Part shown: in pieces, positions 1 to 10,696 of the stretch
Numbering within the stretch: the first letter of the stretch is position 1
How the letters are laid out: each line of letters opens with the position of its first letter
Assembly (NCBI GenBank): GCA_963742105.1
Contig: CAVUKN010000007.1
Location: 1-64,000 of the forward strand
Direction: 5' to 3'
DNA: 64,000 bases
Source: Gp6-AA40 sp963742105
GTDB taxonomy: Bacteria > Acidobacteriota > Vicinamibacteria > Vicinamibacterales > UBA2999
Translations under genes and position numbers: made by a program
Notes under the pieces: generated by a model
Database searches by the model: none
What the model was told of the DNA's origin: nothing
The model's input: the letters and a program-made list of their open reading frames with translations, nothing else

Positions 1-628
1 AGTCGAGCACCTGACATTCGTAGCGATCCTGCAGATAGACGCCACTGTTGCCGCGGCCTTGTCCACGCGCGGTCGGTTGAAACGGCGTTCGAAACTCGAC
101 GTGCAATGTCATGTCGCCGAAAGCGCGCTTCGATTTCACGCCGCAATTGAGCCAGCCGTTGCCGTCGACTTTTCCATTTTCCCACGCGTCCGCGTTGCTG
201 CCGTCGAACAGCGCAACGGCCCCCGGCGGTGCTTTTGCGCCGGTGCTGGGGCTCGTCCGATGCACTTTCGTGAGCGTATACGTGCGACCCTCATCGTTCG
301 TGCCGACGAGCGTCTTTCCATCAAGCGACCCTTTCCATCCCTCTGCTTGAAAAGTGACTTTCGAGTCGCCTTCACGCACGCCATCTGCCTCCACCTTTTT
401 CTGGAGCTCGTCGGATGTTCCCGGCAGACCGCCCATCCAACCAACGAGATGAAACTTGCCGTTTCCCAGCGCAATCACCTGCGCCCCGGTTTTTTCGCCT
501 GCGTACTCGCCTTGCAAGGCATAGTCGGGGCCGGCAGTTGCAGGATCGGTGAAGGTGTCGCTCTTGGAATCCGCGGCGAACGCGGAAAGCGAGGCGAGCA
601 GGAGCGCGACAAAGCAGCGAGGGATCAT
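1..628 (-). CDS. Secreted DUF1080 (3-keto-disaccharide hydrolase-like) protein, 3' end cut by window
   Basis: The minus strand is open from ATG at 626-628 to the window edge, about 209 codons with no frameshift. The product starts with a Sec-type signal peptide (MIPRCFVALLLASLSAFA, then ADS). A region with GNGKFHLVGWMGG follows, and then the typical start of a DUF1080 domain: ALFDGSNADAWEN, GWLNCG, and at the truncated end NSGVYLQDRYECQVLD. DUF1080 folds as a concanavalin-like beta-sandwich, and some members hydrolyse 3-keto-glucosides. The family is abundant in Verrucomicrobiota and Planctomycetota. The substrate cannot be read from this fragment. No good Shine-Dalgarno is seen before the ATG, so the start rests on the signal peptide. 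The gene is divergent from the protease gene at 755. Confidence 0.85.
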   Translation of the reverse strand, partial: MIPRCFVALLLASLSAFAADSKSDTFTDPATAGPDYALQGEYAGEKTGAQVIALGNGKFHLVGWMGGLPGTSDELQKKVEADGVREGDSKVTFQAEGWKGSLDGKTLVGTNDEGRTYTLTKVHRTSPSTGAKAPPGAVALFDGSNADAWENGKVDGNGWLNCGVKSKRAFGDMTLHVEFRTPFQPTARGQGRGNSGVYLQDRYECQVLD

Positions 629-754
629 CCGGGATCAATAACGACTGAAATGCGCTGCAGCAACTCCCGCGATGCTGCCAGACAGATCGCGGCAGCTGAC
701 CTCGTCGGATAAACCATTTTACAGGCCGCGGAGATGCCCCCATCTTCTGCGCCC

Positions 755-2223
755 ATGTTTGTCAGCAATTTGCGCCTCCTCACGTGCCTCATCCTTTGCA
801 GCGTGACCGGATTCGCGCAGCCGAGCGAGATCCGCAAAAGTCTCGCGCGGATCACCAACACCGCGCAGGAGGCGAACTATCGAATCCCGTGGCTGCCGGG
901 GCAGATCGGCGGCGGCAGTGGCACCGGCTGGGTCGTTTCAAAGGATCGACTGGTCACGAACGCGCATGTCGTCAGCAACGCGCGGTTCCTGACGGTGGAA
1001 AAGGAGAACGATCCCGAAGAAGTATATCGCGACAGTCGAGCACGTCGCCCACGACTGCGATCTCGCGATGCTGAAGGTGGAAGAGCCGGGATTTTTCAAA
1101 GGGACCAAACCGCTGGCCATCGGCGGCATTCCGGAAATCGAATCGACGGTGTCGGTCTTCGGTTACCCGATCGGCGGCGATCGTCTCTCGCGTGACGCAC
1201 GGCATCGTTTCGCGCGTCGATTTCCGCACCTACACGCACTCGACTGTCGATTCGCATCTGACCATTCAGATCGATGCGGCGATCAATCCGGGCAACAGCG
1301 GCGGACCGGTCATGCAGGATGGCAAAGGTCGTCGGCGTCGCGTTCCAGGGCTACAGCGGCGACGTTGCGCAAGCGGTCGGCTACATGATTCCGACGCCGG
1401 TGATCAAACACTTTCTCCAGGACATCGAGGATGGCCGCTACGATCGCTACATGGATCTTGTCGATCAGCACCTTCAATTTGCAAAACGCCGCGCATCGCA
1501 AAGCGCTGGGCTTGCCGGACGATGATCGCGGCGTCGTCGTCACGACCGTGCCTCGGCGGGCGTCTGCGCCGGTATTCTTCAGCCCGGCGACGTGCTCCTG
1601 GCCATCGATGGATTGCCGATCGCCAGCGACGGCATGGTCGAACTCGAAGGCGAGCGCGTGCTGATGGCCGAAGTCGCCGAACGCAAGTTCCTCGGCGACG
1701 CGATCAAGTTTTCCATCGTGCGCGAAAAGAAACCGATGGACGTGACGGTGAAGTTCTACCGCGCCTGGCCGTTCCAGCTGCAGGCCAACGGCCTACGATC
1801 AGCAACCGCGCTATGTGCTGCTTCGGCGGTCTGCTCTTCCAGCCGCTTTCGCGCAATCTGCTCGGGCGCCTATCAGTTCGACAATCCGCGCATCAACTAC
1901 TACTACGACTACTTCATCACCAAGGAACTCTACAAGGAACATCCCGAGGTGATCGTCTTGAGCGCGATTCTGCCGGATCCGATCAATACTTATCTCGGCG
2001 AGTTTCGCGAAGGCATCGTCGATGAAATCAACGGGCACAAAATCAAGACGCTCGAAGATGTGGCAACCGCGTTCGGCGGAAGACGACCGAGTTCTACGTC
2101 GTGAAATTCATCGGCATCGGCCGCCCGCTGGTGCTCGAACGCACCGCTGTCGAAGCAGCGCGCGAGCGCATCAAGCACCGCTACAACGTGCTCGCGGAAC
2201 AGAACCTCGTTGCCAAACAGTAG
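755..2223 (+). CDS. Secreted trypsin-like (HtrA-type, S1C) serine protease with PDZ-like region, frameshifted as assembled
   Basis: Joined frames give a secreted protease of roughly 490 residues. ATG at 755 starts a signal peptide ending near GFA/QP; an upstream ATG at 734 is possible. The catalytic triad is complete: His in TNAHVV, Asp in HDCDLAML, Ser in NPGNSGGPVM. A PDZ-like stretch follows (LQPGDVLLAIDGLPIASDG), then a C-terminal region containing INYYYDYFITKELY, and the stop is at 2221-2223. The frame changes at about 1020, 1190, 1325, 1460, 1560, 1790, 1855 and 2080, each fitting a one- or two-base indel. The coding sense is preserved on both sides of every break, so sequencing error is more likely than a dead gene. 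The next gene starts 2 bases after the stop and is a diverged paralogue, so the two probably form an operon. Confidence 0.8.
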
Positions 2224-2225
2224 CC

Positions 2226-3873
2226 ATGCTGCGCTTCGCTTTTCTTCTTTCGATCTGTCTCAGTGCGGCGCCTCTTGCCCTGCATGCGCAAGGGAACAGC
2301 GAACGTCCGCCGGCTCCCGCAGTTCCCCCGGGCAACAACACGCCGCCCGGTCCGCAACCGGGCCCGCCAGGGCAGAGACCGCCGGGCCCTGCAGAGCCAC
2401 TGCTGCCTTCGGGAGCGCAGCCTGCACCCTCACCAACGATTTCGGCGCCGCCGGTCGCCGTGAAAACGGATGACAAACTTTCCGTGCTTCGCGTCAATGT
2501 GACGAATCAACCGTGGGATTTTCTCCGGCCGTGGGGCAAACGTTCCCCGTATCTCGCGGCGCGCCGTCGGCGCCGTGCTGCCGGGGCGGCGCGTTCTCGT
2601 CACAGCCGAACTTGTGGCGAACGCGAATTACGTGGAGTTCGAAACCCCGGATGGCAGTCAAAAAAGTCCGGCCACGATCGTGACGGTGGATTACGAGGGG
2701 AACCTCGCCGTGCTAAAAGCGGACGATGAAAAGTTTCTCGACGCGTTCAAGCCGGTCGAGTTCACCACGGCTGCAGTCGGCGACACGCTTTCCGTCTGGC
2801 AGCTCGAAAACACCGGCACGGTGCTCGTAACCAAGGGTTCGATGACCACCGCGGAAGTTTCACGTTATCCCGTCGACGATTCGCCCCTGCTCGTTTATCG
2901 CGCGACCGTATCACTCCAGTTCCGCGACAGCAGCTTCACCCTGCCGGTGGCGAAGGATGACAAAGTCGTCGGCCTCGTAATGCGCTACGACAACAATACC
3001 AAGAGCGTCGAGGTGGTGCCGACGCCCATCATTCAGCATTTCCTCAAGGATCTCGCGCAACCACATTACGAGGGCTTTCCGCGAACCGGGCATCACCTTT
3101 TCAAATACACGCGACCCGCAGTTCCGGCGCTACATCGGTCTCGACGGGAAGAAAACGCCGGCGGCGTTTACGTGTCGGACGTTTTGCCGGCGAGCCCCGC
3201 GGAGCAGGCCGGCCTCAAAAAAGGCGATATCATCATGCAGATCGACGGACACGCGATCGATCAGGACGGCAACTATCAGGACGACAATTACGGCAAACTT
3301 TCACTCACCCATCTCGTCAGCACCCTCCATTTCGACGGCGAAACACTTAAGTTTGTCGTGTTTCGAAATGGCGAAAACGTCGATGCTCCGGTGAAAATCG
3401 CGCATCGCGGGCTCGATCAGTTCGTGATCGAACCGTACGTGATTGATCGACCGCCGCGCTTCTTCGTTCTCGGCGGCCTCGTTTTGCAAGAGCTGTCGCG
3501 GCAATATCTAAAGGAGTGGGGGGCCGACTGGTTGAAAAAGGCGCCGGAAGAACTGGTCTATTTCGATCGATATCAAAACGAACTTTTTAAAGACGGACCG
3601 AAAAAGATCGTGATGCTGAGCAGCGTGCTCCCCTCGCCCGCCACGGTCGGATACGAAGACCTGCATCATCTCATCATCACGCGAATTAACGGAACGCCGT
3701 TGCAATCACTCGCGGATGTTCCAGGCGCCCTCGAAAAGTGCGCAAACGGTCTTCACAAAATCGAGTTCGCCGATGATCCGACCGCCATTTATTTGGACGC
3801 CGCAGCGATTACCACGGGCGCGGAAGGATTGATGAAAAATTATCGGATTCCCGTCCTCGAACGACTCGATTGA
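2226..3873 (+). CDS. Secreted trypsin-fold pseudo-protease with PDZ domain, paralogue of the upstream protease
   Basis: ATG at 2226 starts a signal peptide (MLRFAFLLSICLSAAPLALHA), followed by a Pro/Gly-rich linker of about 50 residues and a trypsin-like domain. Aligned by eye with the upstream gene, all three catalytic positions differ: TNAHVV becomes TAELVA, CDLAML becomes GNLAVL, and GNSGGPV becomes SSFTLPV, so it is probably inactive. A clear PDZ domain follows (ASPAEQAGLKKGDIIMQIDG), then a second regulatory part (FFVLGGLVLQELSRQYL). One frameshift lies near 2555. A compensating pair lies near 3090-3165, where the alternate frame reads GITFSNTRDPQFRRYIGLDG. The role is inferred: a scaffold or regulator acting with the active protease 2 bases upstream. 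The stop overlaps the next start. Confidence 0.78.
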
Positions 3874-4262
3874 CCGCGCCGAGCAATCCTCCACCGGATC
3901 CACCCCTCGACACGCCGCTCCCGGAAGCGGCCGCCGCAGCCACTTGGTGGGCAGATCAAATTCGCATTCGCGTCCGAAGCGGGTTCCCGACTGAGCACGC
4001 GATCGCCCGATTTCAAGAGACGTTGGAAACGTTGCTGGTGCGCAAATGCCGGCGGGGACAGATCTGGCAGGCGGCACTTTACAGCCCACTCGCGCGCCAC
4101 GAAATGCGGCTGTTTCACACTGAAGAACATCGGTCGCCTGAACTCGACGGCGCGCTCAAAACCGCCGGCATTGAATACAGTCCCCGTCTTTTTCCTGCCG
4201 GAACGTGCATGTGGCTTTCGCCCGGCGAAGTGCGGATCACCAACGGTTACCGGCTCGGCTGA
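3870..4262 (+). CDS. Small hypothetical protein coupled to the pseudo-protease
   Basis: A 130-residue frame begins with TTG at 3870, overlapping the TGA stop (3871-3873) of the pseudo-protease, an arrangement typical of translational coupling. The N-terminus is Pro-rich (SNPPPDPPLDTPLP). A probably helical middle follows (EHAIARFQETLETLLVRKC), and the end is Gly/Pro-rich (PAGTCMWLSPGEVRITNGY). I see no signal peptide or membrane segment and do not recognise the family. It converges on and overlaps by 16 bases the 3' end of the minus-strand aas-like gene. Its reality rests on the overlap with the upstream stop and on uninterrupted coding. Confidence 0.5.
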   Translation: MTAPSNPPPDPPLDTPLPEAAAAATWWADQIRIRVRSGFPTEHAIARFQETLETLLVRKCRRGQIWQAALYSPLARHEMRLFHTEEHRSPELDGALKTAGIEYSPRLFPAGTCMWLSPGEVRITNGYRLG

Positions 4263-6478
4263 ATCGCGAGTTCCCGGCACCGCCGTAGATCGAGTTTGCC
4301 GCTCGCAAGCACCGGAATCGCTTCGACGCGCTTCATCTTCTTCGGGATCCACAAATTCGGGACACCCGCCGAGGTGAGTTTTTCGCGGAGCTCGCGCAGA
4401 TCGAGGTCGCGCGCCGTGAGGAGCACGAGCGCTTCGCCTTTCGCTTCGTCGGGAATGCCGGTGACGGCGATGAGGCGCTCGTCTTTCGGCAACTGCAACA
4501 GCTCGTAGAGTTTCGATTCGATGGTTTCGTGCGGCACCATCTCGCCGCCGATTTTCGAGAACCGCGAGAGCCGTCCTTCGATGAAGAGAAAACCGTCTTC
4601 GTCGAAACGCGCGAGATCGCCGGTCTTGAACCAGCCGTCGCGCAGCACTTCCGCGGTGCGGTCGGGATCATCAAGGTATCCCTCGAAAATATTGGGACCG
4701 CGCAGCCAAAGCATGCCGGTCTCGTGCAGCGACAACCGCTGGTCAGTTTCCGGATCGCGAATCTGCGCGGCCATCCCGGGCGCAAGTTTGCCGACGGAGC
4801 CGCGACGGCTGCTTGGTTGAACCGATTGCCGCGAACGCGCCTCGCTCTTCTCATCCTCGGCGGCCGCTGCGGGAGGCGTGGCTCCGGAAGATTCACGCTG
4901 ACCACAGGCGCGGTTTCCGTCAGCCCGTATCCTTGCAAGACCTCCTTGCCGAATCGTTCCCGGAATGCATCGCGAGATCCATTGGCAGTTTTTCCGCGCC
5001 GGTGACGATTAAATCGAGCGATGCCAGCTGCGCCGCTTCGGCTTTCCGCAGGTACGCCGCGCAGAAACGTCGGCGTTGAGCAGAGCAGCGTGATCCGTGG
5101 CGTTCGATCAGTTCGACGTGTTTGCGCGATCTCGAGCGGGTTCGGGTAGGTGACGGTGCGGACTCCTTCGATCAACGGATACCAGAGGGTGACCGTGCAA
5201 CCGAAGCTGTGGAAGAACGGGAGGCACGCGAGGATGCTGTCCCGCGGCGTCAGGTTCAGCATCAGCGCGAACTGCGAGACGTTGCCGAGGAGATTGCGAT
5301 GGGTGAGCACGACACCTTTCGGCTCTCCGGAACTGCCGCTGGTGAAGAGCAGGACCGCCTCGTCATGATCGCCGGTGTCGGAAAGTCCAGCAGACGCGCA
5401 AGCACGCAGATGGAAGCAGCGCGACCACGCAACGCCACGCGATGATCTGCTGCTTGAGCGGCGGCATCACCTCGTCGAGATACTGCACCCGCTCCGGCCA
5501 CGGGAAATCGGGCAGACGTTTCGCGACAGCCGCGCGGTGATGCAGTGGGCGATCTGCGCAATCCGCATCGCGGCTGTCGATCGCCTCGCGCCCCGCGGTG
5601 AAGTTGAGATTCACCGGCACCTTGCCGGCCAGGATGACGGCGAGATTCGCAATGACTGCACCTTTCCCGGCGGCAGCACGATTCCGATCCGCGGCTGCGG
5701 ACACCGATCGAGCAACTCGCGGCTCAACGCGATGGCGGCGGCGAGCAGCATTCCGCGTGAAATGGTCGAGCCATCGATTCCATCAAGCAGGGCCGGCGCG
5801 AATTGATGGGAACGCAGACCGCGCATGCACGCCCGGCCGAGATGACCGCGCAACTTCGGTCGCTGCTGATAGCAGAACTCACCGAGCTCAAGCAGCGCTG
5901 CCGCACGGTCGCGATGTCCGCATCGTCGGCAGGGATCGGTTCGCCGAAGGCGACCGTGACCGGATACGGAATGCGTTGCGGCCGTTTGAAAAAATAACGC
6001 CCGCCTTCGAACGAAAAGATCGAACCCCACAGCTGATCCAGCCAGACCGGCACGACGGGACATTTGGCGGCGCGCGCGATCAATTCGTAGCCGCGCTTCA
6101 GCCGAAGCAGCATGCCGGTGCGCGACAGTTCACCCTCCGGAAAGATGCAGACGATTTCGCCCGCTTCGATCCGTTCCGACGCCGTCCGCACCGCGTCCTT
6201 GGCTGCGTCGGCGAAATCGGGATCGCCTGCACCGCGCGGAAGAGCGGGTTAAGAGCGGCAACTTGTAGATCTCATCAAAAACGATGAAGCGAATCGGTCG
6301 CGGACAGGCGAGCTGCAGGACGATCGCAGTCGACCCAGGTGAGGTGATTCGGCAGTAGGAGAAAGCCGCCCGCCGGCAGACGCGATCGCGTCATGAGTCG
6401 TGACGCGATAGAGGCAGCGACCAGAAACAGCGCGGTGCGACGCAAGACGCGTTCAGCAAAGGAAGGCGAGGTGCGCAT
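4247..6478 (-). CDS. aas: Bifunctional lysophospholipid acyltransferase / acyl-ACP synthetase (Aas-like), frameshifted as assembled
   Basis: Joined frames give about 743 residues, close to E. coli Aas (719). The N-terminal half is a PlsC-type acyltransferase: the HX4D motif is in NHLTWVD, the substrate motif in FPEGELSRTG, followed by VVPVWLDQLWGSIFSFEGG. The C-terminal half is an AMP-binding synthetase: TSGSSGEPKG (P-loop-like), YGLTETAPV, GWFKTGDLARFDEDGF and RLSRFSKIGGEMV, the last strongly Aas-like. Aas loads a fatty acid on ACP and transfers it to the sn-1 position of lysophosphatidylethanolamine. Frame breaks are at about 6330, 6240, 5900, 5650, 5385, 5310, 5080 and 4790. The start is ATG at 6476-6478 and the stop at 4247-4249. 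The gene is divergent from a Spinster-like MFS carrier. Confidence 0.82.
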
Positions 6479-6513
6479 ACGGACAATTATGTTTCTTTGG
6501 GCGGGCTTGCCAA

Positions 6514-7904
6514 TTGCAATCGTGCGAGGCGTCTTCAGATGCCAGCGCAGCGAGCCGTTTCCAATCATTCGATGTCGTGAGGTTGTCACTCTTAGCTCAG
6601 ACCCGACTGTCCGCACCGAACGTTCTTCCACTCGCCGACGCGGGTCGCGCACTCGCGCTGCTGCTCGCGATCAATCTCTTCAACTACATCGATCGCTACA
6701 TTCTCGCGGCGGTCGAACCGCTCATCGCGCAAGCACTTCTTTTCCGCGGCTGATGCGACGGCGATGGCGAAGACGGGCAGGCTCGCGACCGCGTTTCTCG
6801 TCAGCTACATGCTTCTCGCGCCGGTGTTTCGGCTGGCTCGCGGATCGGTTTTCACGCTGGCGCTTGATCGGCGCCGGCGTCGCGGTTTGGAGTCTGGCCA
6901 GTGGCTGGTCGGGAATGGCGAGCACCTTCGCCACGCTGATCATGACGCGCATCTTCGTCGGGATTGGCGAAGCGGCGTACGGACCGGCGGCGCCGACGAT
7001 CATCTCGGATCATTTCCCGTGGAGAAGCGCGGACGCATGCTCTCGTTCTTCTACGTGGCCATTCCGGTGGGCAGCGCGCTCGGGTATGCGCTTCGGCGGA
7101 GTGATTGCGGCAGCACTATGGCTGGCGCTGGCCTTCTATCTCGTGGTCGCTTCCCGGGCTGCTTCTCGCCGGACTTTGTCTTCTTCATGCGGGATCCGCG
7201 CACGGGCCGCGTTCCCGCGCGCAACGCAATGAGGCAGCGATCAAAGATCGCGGACGTCTTCGCGCTCTTGCGGATTCGCTCGTACGTCCTCAACACCGCC
7301 GCGATGACCGCGATGACGTTCGCGATCGGCGGCATCTCTTTCTGGCTTCCGAGTTATCTGTTCGAGTACCGCGGCGCGACTTTCGGCGAGCACCGAGCTC
7401 TGGGCGAGATCAATATGATCTTCGGCGGGATCACCGTGGTGGCTGGCTGCTCGCGACACTGCTCGGCGGCTGGGCGGCGATCGCGTTCAACGCGCCTGCC
7501 GAGCGCGTACTTTCTGGTCTCCGGCATGCGCCATTCTCTTCGCTTTCCGGCGACACTCGCGATGCTCCGCCCCCTTCCCCTGGGCGTGGGTCCTGATTTT
7601 CTCGCGGTCTTTTTTCTCTTCTTCAATACCGGCCCGGCCAATGCCGCGCTCGCCAACGTGACACCGCCCGCGATCCGCGCGACAGCTTTCGCGCTGAACA
7701 TTTTCATCATTCACGCCCTCGGCGATGCCATTTCGCCGCCGCTCATCGGCTGGATCGCCGGAAAAGGAACATGGATGTCGCCTTCGTGGTCATGGTGGCG
7801 GTGACATTGCTGGCCAGCGTCTTCTGGACTGTCGGGGCGCGCTATCCGGGCGCGATACACAGCTCGCTGTCGAGTCGACTCGCCACCGGCCGGGCGACGC
7901 TTGA
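6514..7904 (+). CDS. Spinster-like MFS transporter, frameshifted as assembled
   Basis: A 12-helix-type MFS carrier can be read by joining frames. It begins ALALLLAINLFNYIDRYIL. After a break near 6750 come SYMLLAPVFGWLADRFSR, TRIFVGIGEAAYGPAAPT, and RMLSFFYVAIPVGSALGYAF. The second half has GGISFWLPSYLF and NTGPANAALANV. The pattern NYxDRY, SYMxLAPVFGxLxDR and FYxAIPVGSxLGY matches the Spinster family, whose studied members move lysophospholipids or sphingosine-1-phosphate, although bacterial substrates vary. The start is uncertain: TTG at 6514 or a codon nearer 6580. The stop at 7902-7904 is inferred from the frame reading RDTQLAVESTRHRPGDA. At least six indels. The divergent neighbour is Aas-like, and the end overlaps the mutS start. 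Confidence 0.72.
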
Positions 7905-10525
7905 TCGCGCCATTCCGCGGCGGCTACTCTGCACCGTGGCCGATCAACCTCACGCCGATGATGCAGCAGTACCAGAGCATCCGGCGGAGTCTGCCGGCGG
8001 ATACGCTGCTGCTCTTCCGGCTCGGGGATTTCTACGAGATGTTCTTCGACGACGCGAAGGAAGGCGCGCGGATCCTCAATGTCGCGCTGACCAAGCGGAA
8101 CCAGGTGCCGATGTGCGGCATCCCGTATCACGCGGCGGAGAATTACGTCCGGCGGCTGATCAAGGCCGGGCGGCGCGTGGCGATTTGCGATCAGATCGAG
8201 CGAGCCGCAGCCGGGGAAGATCGTGCAGCGCGAGATCACGCACATCGTCACCCCCGGCACGGTCGCCGATCTGCAGATGCTCGATGCGAAGCGGAACAAC
8301 TTCCTCGCGGCGATCTGTGCGCGAGCCAAGCGGCGGATACGGCTTCGCCTTCATCGATCTCACCACGGGCGACTTTCGGCTCACCGAGCTGGCCGACGAC
8401 AAGGAGCTCGCCGACGAACTCGCGCGCGTGCAGCCGGCCGAGGTGCTGGTGCCGAGGAGCAGGCGGCGCACTTTCGCGACGTTGCGCGGACTCGTCGCGC
8501 GCGATGGCTACACCTTTCTCCACGACCAGGCGTATTCTACGCCTGCGCGAGCATTTCAAGGTGCAGTCGCTCGATGGCTTCGGCTGCGAGGCGATGCCGC
8601 GCGGCGGTCTGCGCGGCGGGCGCGATCGTGCATTATCTGAAGAACGAGCTGCGCCGCTCGCTCGGGCACATCGACGCGGCTGACGTGTCTATCGCAATTC
8701 GCAGTTCATGGTCGCTGGACGCGGCGACGCAGGCGAATCTCGAACTGGTGCACGCGCGCGGCGGCGGGACGCGACACGTCGCTGCTCGGCGCGCTCGATC
8801 GCACGGTCACGCCGATGGGCGCGCGCAAGCTGCGCGACTGGATTCTGCATCCGCTCTGCGATCTCGCGCGCTGCGCGCGCGGCAGGAGATGATCGGCGAG
8901 CTGCTCGCGCGAGCCGTTTCTGCTCGGCAAGCTGCGCGAGACGCTGAAGTCGATCCGCGACCTCGAGCGCACGGTCGGCCGGCTCACGCAGACCGGCGGC
9001 AATGCGCGCGACCTGCTGGTGCTGCGCACCGGCGCTCGAGCAGATCCCGCAATCTCCGCGCCGACCTCGAAGCGCTGCGGACGCGGCAGACGTGCGACGT
9101 CGTGCCGATTCGCCGGCATCGAAGCCGAGGAGCCTTCGCTGCTCGCACGGACATCGCTCCGCGATCTGCATCGCAGCTGCCACACGTCGTGGAGCTGCTC
9201 GCGCAGGCGATCGTCGATGAGCCGCCCGCGCTGACGCAGGGATGGCGGCATGTTCCGCGACGGCTACTTCGCCGCCGCTCGATGAACTGCGCGCACGCCT
9301 GCGCGCGAAGGCAAGGACTGGATCGCGCAGCTCCAGCAGCGCGCGATCGAAGAGACCGGCATCAAGTCGCTCAAGGTCCGCTACACCTCGGTCTTCGGCT
9401 ACTTCATCGAGGTCACGAAATCGAATCTCGGCACGGTCCCGCCGACCTGGCACCGCAAGCAGACCGTCGCCAACGGGCGAGCGCTTCATCACGCCGGAGC
9501 TGAAGGAAATGGAAGGCAAGATCCTCGGCGCGGACGAGCGCGCGAAGGCGCTGGAATACGAGCTCTTCGCGCAGCTGCGCGACGAAGTGCTGCAGCGATC
9601 TTCCGCGCGCTGCAGGCGACGGCCGCAGGCCGTCGCCACGCTCGATGTGCTCTGCTCGCTCGCGGAGACGGCGCGCCTCTTCGGCTACTGCCGCCCGACG
9701 TTCGCACGACGATCTGCGGCTCGTCATCACGCGATGGCCGCCATCCGGTGCTCGATCAATCGCTGGTCGAGGAGAAGTTCGTGCCGAACGACGTGCTGCT
9801 CGACGGCGACAAAAACCGCCTGCTCATCCTCACCGGGCCCGAACATGGCCGGCAAGAGCACCTACATCCGGCAGGTCGCGCTGCTCGTGCTGCTGGCGCA
9901 GATCGGCATCGTGGGTGCCCGCGCGCAGCGGCGGAGATCGGCCTGGTCGACCGCATCTTCACCCGCGTCGGCGCGAGCGACGACCTCTCGCGCGGGCAGA
10001 GCACCTTCATGGTCGAGATGAACGAGACGGCGAACATCCCCAACAACGCCACCGCCCGCAGCCTCGTCATTCTCGACGAGATCGGCCGCGGCACCACGAC
10101 CTTCGACGGCCTCTCCATCGCCTGGAGCGTCGCCGAGTATCTGCACGACGAGGTGCGAGCGCGCACGCTCTTCGCCACGCACTACCACGAGCTGACCGAA
10201 CTCGAACTGACCCGCGCCGGCGTGCAGAATTACAACGTCGCCGTGCGCGAGTGGAACGATCAGATCATCTTCCTGCGCAAGATCGTCCCGGGCGGCGCGG
10301 ACAAGAGCTACGGCATCCAGGTCGCGCGCCTCGCCGGCCTGCCGCCGGCAGATCATCGCCCGCGCCAAGGAGATCCTCAGCAACCTCGAACAGCACGAAC
10401 TCAACGCCGACGGCAAACCCACCCTCGCGGAAGCGCCGCCCATGCCAGTTCACGGCAAACCGAGAAATCGGCGCAGAGCCGAGCAAGCGTTTGCGGAGAT
10501 GCGCCCGCAAATGTCGCTTTTTTAG
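7901..10525 (+). CDS. mutS: DNA mismatch repair ATPase MutS, heavily frameshifted as assembled
   Basis: Joined frames give about 875 residues (E. coli MutS has 853). Visible elements in order: MQQYQSIRR and the mismatch-binding GDFYEMFFDDA; CGIPYHAAENYVRRLI; the connector GGYGFAFIDLTTGDFR; core and clamp parts including GARKLRDWILHPLCD, VRYTSVFGYFIEVTKSN and ERFITPELKEMEGKI; Walker A (GPNMAGKST after removing one extra C at about 9838); DDLSRGQSTFMVEM; Walker B DEIGRGTTTFDG; and the helix-turn-helix dimer part ending EMRPQMSLF. There are a dozen or more frame changes, mostly in GC dinucleotide or short homopolymer runs. The first good ATG is at 7960, with a TTG at 7901 as alternative. A housekeeping protein with every motif intact argues for consensus errors, not decay. 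Confidence 0.9.
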
Positions 10526-10696
10526 CGGGCTGGCGACACGATTGAGAGAGCGTGAATCGGGCCACTGGCTCGCGGAGTTTTTGGCAAAGTTTCACTGGGT
10601 ATACTGCCGTAAAACAACGTTGGTTTTGTCCCAGTTTCGGGCGGGGCGATTCGGGTCTAATGGCGCGTCGATTGCTCCCTTTCCTGAGGCTTTTTT

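Noticed and set aside
7901..10525. mutS as a true pseudogene (mutator strain)
   Set aside because: Neighbouring unrelated housekeeping genes carry the same kind of indels, and all MutS motifs are preserved, so sequence error is simpler.
10577..10605. A sigma-70 promoter with TATACT at 10,600 before the pilin operon
   Set aside because: No -35 hexamer at a proper distance; the -10 match alone is too weak.
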